A stretch of 11,086 nucleotides of DNA from Synergistales bacterium Syner_01 (GTDB lineage Bacteria; Synergistota; Synergistia; Synergistales; Aminobacteriaceae): positions 1 to 11,086 of the forward strand of contig LVBO01000308.1 of assembly GCA_001604435.1 (NCBI GenBank), read 5' to 3'. The position numbers and the translations under genes are program-made. Below are positions 7,624 through 11,086 of the stretch, one piece after another (within the stretch, counting starts at the first letter, position 1; each line of letters opens with the position of its first letter). Under the pieces are notes generated by a model that ran no database searches, was not told where the DNA came from, and was given only the letters and a program-made list of their open reading frames with translations.

Positions 7624-7647
7624 CGATCAAGCCGCCGATCAAGCCGA
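7624..7647. repeat. Two-copy 12-nt tandem repeat
   Basis: CGATCAAGCCGC at 7624-7635 is followed directly by CGATCAAGCCGA at 7636-7647, identical at 11 of 12 positions. The copies are in phase at about one helical turn. They could be a pair of regulator half-sites or a chance duplication. Confidence 0.6.
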
Positions 7648-7744
7648 CGGGAAGGCGTTTTCAGCAGGCGGAAGACATCGGTTCGGCGCTTCTCTTTTGG
7701 GAATCTGCTTACTTCAATCGAGGATACATCGAAAGGGAACTTTC

Positions 7745-7753
7745 TGCTATAAT
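7745..7753 (+). promoter_or_regulatory. Extended -10 promoter of the EamA transporter
   Basis: TGCTATAAT is a perfect TG-n extended -10 joined to a consensus TATAAT (7748-7753). No good -35 is seen at 16-18 nt upstream (TACATC at 7725-7730 is the 17-nt-spaced hexamer), which is normal for extended -10 promoters. Transcription would begin near 7760, about 30 nt before the ATG at 7791. Confidence 0.7.
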
Positions 7754-7790
7754 ATCGCCGCGTTTTGAATACATTCTGGGGGTTATTGCC

Positions 7791-8717
7791 ATGTCCGCTC
7801 GCACCACGTCTCCGCTGCTCTACTTCTCCGCTTACGCGGCGCTCTATATCATCTGGGGTTCCACGTATCTGGCCATCCGCTTTACGGTGGAGACGATACC
7901 GCCGTTCCTCAGCGGCTCCCTCCGCTTTTTTCTCGCCGGGGGCATTCTGATGCTCTGGCGCCTGTTCAGGGAACAGGAGCGTCCCACGCTGCGCGGATTC
8001 CTCGCCGCGTTGAAAGTAGCAGCGATCATGCTGCTCGGAGGGTACGGCGGCGTGGTATGGGCGCAGCAGACAGTTCCCTCGTCCATGGCGGCCCTCATCA
8101 TCTCCGTCGAACCGCTCTGGTTCGTCATCTTCGACTGGCTCTTCTTCAAATCCCGCAAACCGTCGACGGCCGAAACGATCGGAGTCGCCCTCGGATTCGG
8201 CGGTACGGTCTTTCTCGTCCTCTCGCAATCGGGGTACTCGCTCTCGCTGAAGGGAGAGTATACAGTCGGTATGCTGGTCGTCCTCGTCGCCACGTTCAAC
8301 TGGAGCATGGGAGCGCTCTACTCGCGCAAGGCCCCGATCGCGAAGTCCAGTCTGCTCGCCACCGGAATGCAGATGACCGCAGGAGGCTTCCTGCTTCTCC
8401 TCGTCTCCGCGCTCGCGGGAGAACCCTCGCGGCTCTCCATGGACACAGTGTCGCTCAAATCCATGCTCGCGCTCGGCTACCTCGTCGTCTTCGGTTCGCT
8501 CATCGGCTTCACCGCGTTCATCTGGCTGCTCAAGGTGGACAGAGCGTCCCGGGTGATCACCCACACCTTCGTCAACCCTGTCGTCGCCATTTTTCTCGGA
8601 TGGTTCCTCGGAGATGAAACGATCACGCTTCCGATGCTCGGCGCGGCGGTCGTCATCATCTTCTCCGTGGTGCTCATCACACGCTACCACCCTGATGAGA
8701 GCGCGACGTCGGCCTGA
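7791..8717 (+). CDS. EamA/DMT-family transporter, YedA-like exporter
   Basis: A 308-residue, ten-helix inner-membrane protein made of two EamA repeats. The opening ALYIIWGSTYLAIRFTVE and the second-half THTFVNPVVAIFLGWFLGDE are strongly reminiscent of the YedA/RhaT-like branch of the drug/metabolite transporter superfamily, which mostly export small metabolites or amino acids. The ATG at 7791 is preceded by GGGGG 8 nt upstream and by an extended -10 promoter about 40 nt upstream. The frame stays open for 78 codons further upstream, but that stretch contains the promoter and is not protein-like. The gene ends 2 bp from the convergent tatC. The substrate cannot be predicted from the sequence. 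Confidence 0.9.
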   Translation: MSARTTSPLLYFSAYAALYIIWGSTYLAIRFTVETIPPFLSGSLRFFLAGGILMLWRLFREQERPTLRGFLAALKVAAIMLLGGYGGVVWAQQTVPSSMAALIISVEPLWFVIFDWLFFKSRKPSTAETIGVALGFGGTVFLVLSQSGYSLSLKGEYTVGMLVVLVATFNWSMGALYSRKAPIAKSSLLATGMQMTAGGFLLLLVSALAGEPSRLSMDTVSLKSMLALGYLVVFGSLIGFTAFIWLLKVDRASRVITHTFVNPVVAIFLGWFLGDETITLPMLGAAVVIIFSVVLITRYHPDESATSA

Positions 8718-8719
8718 AC

Positions 8720-9439
8720 TCAACGCTTCAAAAAACGCCCCAGGACAAGGACCAGCTCGAAGAGAAGGTAGAGCGGAACTCCGAGGAGTATCTGCGACAC
8801 GACGTCGGGCGGAGTCAGCAATGCCGCGATGAGAGCAATCCCCAATATAATCCACGGTCGCAGCCTGGAGAGCGTCTTCACGGAGACAAGACCGCACAGG
8901 ATAAGAAGCAGCAAAAGGAGCGGCGCCTGAAAGAGCATCCCGGACGCCAGCAGCAGCGAGAACAGAAAGGACGCGTAGTCGCCGAACCCCCAGAGCGGAA
9001 GGACGTTGTCCCCCTCGCCGAAGAAAAAGAAGAAACGGAGGGCGAGCGGCGCCGCGAAGCGGTACGCGAACGCCGCGCCCGCGAGAAAGAGCGCCGGGAT
9101 AAGACCGCCCGCAAGAATAAGGTACTTCATCTCGTTCGCGCGCAGCCCGGGGGCGACGAAGAGCGCGGCCTGAAGAACGGCGAGCGGCACGCTCAAGGCC
9201 GCGCCGCCCCAGAAGGAAAGACGCATGTACGTCAGAAACTTCTCGTAGGGCTTGAAATAGTAGAGAGATACTCCGAGCCCCTCCAGCGGAGCCTGGAGGA
9301 AGCGCACCCACGATTCGGAGAGGAGAAAGAGCAGCGCCGTCGCACAACAAAAGAAGAAGAGGACGGCGATAATCTTGCGCCGGAGGACTTCAAGGTGATC
9401 GGAAAACTCCCCGTCACTTCCCGTTTTCGTTCGTTTCAC
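8720..9439 (-). CDS. tatC: Sec-independent (twin-arginine) translocase subunit TatC
   Basis: A 239-residue, six-helix inner-membrane receptor of the Tat pathway, which exports folded proteins with twin-arginine signals; the length is normal. Signatures: the N-terminal FSDHLEVLRRKI motif (residues 12-23), P51, the PYEKFLTYMRLSF loop (64-76), FVAPGLRANE (94-103, holding the equivalents of the signal-binding Phe and Glu) and LTPPDVVSQ (208-216) before the last helix. At the position of the conserved Glu of the usual HLxELR motif (E15 in E. coli) this protein has V18, with a Glu one residue earlier. The GTG start at 9439 lies inside tatA (26-nt overlap) and has GGAG 9 nt upstream, so translation is probably coupled to tatA. 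No tatB-like gene is visible, as in minimal TatAC systems. Confidence 0.93.
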   Translation of the reverse strand: MKRTKTGSDGEFSDHLEVLRRKIIAVLFFFCCATALLFLLSESWVRFLQAPLEGLGVSLYYFKPYEKFLTYMRLSFWGGAALSVPLAVLQAALFVAPGLRANEMKYLILAGGLIPALFLAGAAFAYRFAAPLALRFFFFFGEGDNVLPLWGFGDYASFLFSLLLASGMLFQAPLLLLLLILCGLVSVKTLSRLRPWIILGIALIAALLTPPDVVSQILLGVPLYLLFELVLVLGRFLKR

Positions 9440-9605
9440 CCGTATCTTCTCCCGCCTTTTCCGGCGCTTCTCCCGACTCAAGGCCTCTCTTGAACTCCCT
9501 GATCGCGCTGCCCGCCGCCCTTCCGACCTCGGGCAGGCGCTTCGCTCCGAAGAGCACCAGGGCGAGCGCAAGGAGCACCAGAATTTCGCCCATTCCAAGA
9601 TTCAT
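9414..9605 (-). CDS. tatA: Twin-arginine translocase pore subunit TatA
   Basis: A 63-residue protein with the full TatA/E layout. A short N-terminal transmembrane helix (MGEILVLLALALVLF, with a polar Glu at residue 7) is followed by the FGAKRLPEVG hinge, an amphipathic helix (GRAAGSAIREFKRGL) and an acidic, polar tail. TatA forms the size-variable assembly that passes folded substrates selected by TatC. The ATG at 9605 is chosen because AAAGGAGG (9622-9615) lies 9 nt upstream; the in-frame ATG at 9614 directly abuts that motif. It follows the polyferredoxin gene by 106 bp and overlaps tatC, so the three are plausibly one transcription unit. Being the only TatA/B-type gene here, it may serve both roles. 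Confidence 0.93.
   Translation of the reverse strand: MNLGMGEILVLLALALVLFGAKRLPEVGRAAGSAIREFKRGLESGEAPEKAGEDTGETNENGK
9449..9452 (-). promoter_or_regulatory. Ribosome binding site of tatC, inside tatA
   Basis: GGAG (within GGGAGAA) lies in the tatA coding region, 9 nt before the tatC GTG at 9439. This supports the overlapping start. Confidence 0.6.
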
Positions 9606-9614
9606 TCCAACCAT

Positions 9615-9622
9615 CCTCCTTT
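9615..9622 (-). promoter_or_regulatory. Strong ribosome binding site of tatA
   Basis: AAAGGAGG on the minus strand, 9 nt from the ATG at 9605. The upstream in-frame ATG at 9614 is directly adjacent to it and therefore disfavoured. Confidence 0.75.
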
Positions 9623-9643
9623 TTCTGCGTCCTCTCTCGGCGT

Positions 9644-9679
9644 AAGAGCGCGGTGCGGCGGTTCCGGCGGAGCGCTCTT
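9644..9679 (-). repeat. Inverted repeat (hairpin) between polyferredoxin gene and tatA
   Basis: AAGAGCGC (9644-9651) and GCGCTCTT (9672-9679) form a perfect 8-bp stem around a 20-nt GC-rich loop. It lies in the 106-bp gap upstream of tatA. No U-run follows on the minus strand, so it is not a standard intrinsic terminator. An mRNA processing or stability element that sets different polyferredoxin and Tat levels is possible. Confidence 0.5.
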
Positions 9680-9711
9680 GCGCGTGATCGTGCGTTCTTA
9701 TCACCAGAGGA

Positions 9712-11086
9712 TCAGAACGGGAACTCCTCCAGCGGGGCCACCACAGGAGCTTCCGCTCCCTCGTTCTTCCGTTCCCGGATCCTGCCGTGGACCGAGACGC
9801 CGGAAACGGTGATCGCCTTCGGTTCGGCCGGGCAGGCGTATTCGCACGCGCCGCAGCCAAGGCACAGCGTCGGGTCCACCTCGGGAATGGTCAGGTTGCG
9901 GCGAAACGGAACCATCCGGACAGCCTGCGTAGGGCAGTGCTCGGAGCACGCGCCGCACGCCTGCCCATACTTCCTGACGATGCAGTTGCGCTGGAAAAAG
10001 CGCGCTCTTCCAATAGACGTCCTTTTCTTCTCATCGAGCGCCAGCGGGATGATCGCGCCCGTAGGACACGCAGCGGAGCAGACCGCGCATTCGAACTGAC
10101 AATACCCCTTCGAAAAGTCCAATTCCGGCTGAAAAATGCCTTGCACCCCCCATGCGGAGAGTGAAGGACGGATGATTCCCGCCGGACAGGCCGCAACACA
10201 GGCAGTGCACGCCACGCACTTTTTCGTGAAGTTGCCGTGGCTCCCCGAGCCGGGCGGCGAAACAGGCAGGCGCTCCTCCCAGGACGACGCCGACGCGGGA
10301 ACAGTCCTGTCCGGGAGCCGGGCGCGCAGGGCGGCGCCGAGCACTGCGAGCGCACCGAGAGCGTAACGGAGCGCCCCCCTCCGGGCAAGCCCCTCGTGCG
10401 AGGAGAGCCGCCCCAGATTCAGCCCTCCCGCAGGACACGCCTCAACACAGCGGAGACAGAGTACGCAGCGGTCCGCTTCCACACGACGATTCGCTACCGA
10501 AATGCATCCTTCGGGACAGACGGACTCGCACTTTCCGCACGCGACGCACCGTTCACCGTCAAAACGTACGCCGAGGACCGGCGAGAGCGAAAACAAACCC
10601 AGGAAGGTCCCGACGGGACAGAGCGCATCGCAGAACGGTCTTCCCCTGAAAAGCGACCAGAACCCAAGAATCGCGAAGAAGAGCGCCGTCACCCACAGCA
10701 ATTCGGGAAGCAGCGGAGCCCGACCGACTCGGTGGAGCGGACCGTACACGCCCCGTCCTTCGAGGAACGTGGCGATCATATTGTTCCCCTCGATCACGAG
10801 GGGGCGGAGCAAATGTGTGACTCCCCTGCCGAACGCGGCGTAGGGGTCGAGGAACGCCGCCGGGAGCAAATACCCCGCCGCCGCCGCAACCACAACTCCT
10901 CCAAGCACCCAGTAGCGGAGCTGCGAAGGTGTTCTGTACGATGCGGGGCGCTTTCCCGCTCTCCAAATCAGCTCCTGAAGCGTTCCCAACGGACAGAGAA
11001 CCGAGCAGTACACGCGCCCCGCCAGGACGGCGCTTGCGGCAAGGACAAGGGCTCCGGCCCACAATCGAAGTACGAACGGGACGGCC
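9712..11086 (-). CDS. NapH-NapG-like fused membrane polyferredoxin, 5' end outside the window
   Basis: 457 codons are visible; residues are numbered from the TTG codon at 11064, which is not a convincing start because the frame stays open to the edge. The NapH-like part has transmembrane segments at about 2-18, 51-70 and 121-139, with CxxxCP motifs at C20/C24 and C145/C149, as in quinol-interacting NapH/NosR-type proteins. Two ferredoxin motifs follow (C173-C176-C179-C183 and C200-C203-C206-C210). A basic, short hydrophobic segment follows (R228-R229 up to about 246, RRGALRYALGALAVLGAAL), then four further cluster motifs: C283/286/289/293, C322/326/329/333, C361/370/373/377 and C401/404/407/411, with NapG-like spacing. 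The NapH-type topology puts the first two clusters in the cytoplasm and the last four outside. The likely role is electron transfer from the quinone pool to an unknown extracytoplasmic reductase. tatA and tatC follow downstream. Confidence 0.85.
   Translation of the reverse strand, partial: AVPFVLRLWAGALVLAASAVLAGRVYCSVLCPLGTLQELIWRAGKRPASYRTPSQLRYWVLGGVVVAAAAGYLLPAAFLDPYAAFGRGVTHLLRPLVIEGNNMIATFLEGRGVYGPLHRVGRAPLLPELLWVTALFFAILGFWSLFRGRPFCDALCPVGTFLGLFSLSPVLGVRFDGERCVACGKCESVCPEGCISVANRRVEADRCVLCLRCVEACPAGGLNLGRLSSHEGLARRGALRYALGALAVLGAALRARLPDRTVPASASSWEERLPVSPPGSGSHGNFTKKCVACTACVAACPAGIIRPSLSAWGVQGIFQPELDFSKGYCQFECAVCSAACPTGAIIPLALDEKKRTSIGRARFFQRNCIVRKYGQACGACSEHCPTQAVRMVPFRRNLTIPEVDPTLCLGCGACEYACPAEPKAITVSGVSVHGRIRERKNEGAEAPVVAPLEEFPF

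Larger units (their letters stand above)
7448..7790. other. Divergent intergenic region between HD-GYP paralogue 1 and the EamA transporter
   Basis: This 343-bp spacer holds the HD-GYP ribosome site (7457-7461), a GAATCGATTC palindrome (7508-7517), an AT-rich stretch around 7520-7541 that could contain the minus-strand promoter, a two-copy 12-nt repeat (7624-7647), and the plus-strand extended -10 promoter (7745-7753). Open frames across it on both strands give Arg/Ser-rich peptides with no recognisable domain and no good ribosome site. I see no gene here. Confidence 0.5.

Noticed and set aside
8700..8740. Bidirectional terminator between the EamA gene and tatC.
   Set aside because: Only 2 bp separate the stops, and no stem with a T-run is visible at the junction.
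7533..9350. A 605-codon open frame on the minus strand across the EamA gene and part of tatC.
   Set aside because: Arg/Glu/Gly/Asp-rich composition with no domain. It is antisense to a clear membrane protein and out of frame with the clear tatC, so it is a shadow of GC-rich codon bias.

Overview
The window looks like chromosomal DNA from a GC-rich (roughly 60%), probably anaerobic, Gram-negative bacterium. The anaerobic reading rests on a ferrous-iron (Feo-type) locus and a large membrane polyferredoxin. No RNA gene is present to fix the taxon. The style of the PAS-GAF-HD-GYP proteins makes a Synergistota-like or deltaproteobacterial-like anaerobe my best guess, but this is only an impression.

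Left edge (1-960, minus strand): a metal-responsive DtxR/MntR-type repressor carrying its own C-terminal FeoA domain is followed by a separate feoA that runs off the left edge, where feoB may follow. A near-consensus promoter, with a palindrome over its -10 element, sits just upstream of the repressor gene and suggests metal-dependent autoregulation of the locus.

1195-7447: a divergently oriented major facilitator transporter (+) converges on, and overlaps by 17 bp, a two-gene minus-strand unit. That unit encodes two paralogous cytoplasmic PAS-PAS-GAF-GAF-HD-GYP proteins of 815 and 825 residues, predicted cyclic-di-GMP phosphodiesterases. Their output domains are about 77% identical by hand count, while their sensor halves have diverged. 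The second paralogue has six extra cysteines in its second GAF domain.

7448-8717: a 343-bp divergent intergenic region carries a strong extended -10 promoter for a YedA-like EamA/DMT exporter (+), plus a short tandem repeat.

8720-11086 (minus strand): a polyferredoxin gene (5' end beyond the window), then tatA and tatC with overlapping frames. The polyferredoxin reads as a NapH-like membrane part with two cytoplasmic ferredoxin clusters, joined through an internal twin-arginine transmembrane segment to a NapG-like domain with four [4Fe-4S] motifs. This is the most interesting part of the window: a predicted dual Sec/Tat-inserted electron-transfer protein encoded beside a minimal TatA-TatC translocase. 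The TatC has a substitution (Glu to Val) at a normally conserved signal-peptide-recognition position.
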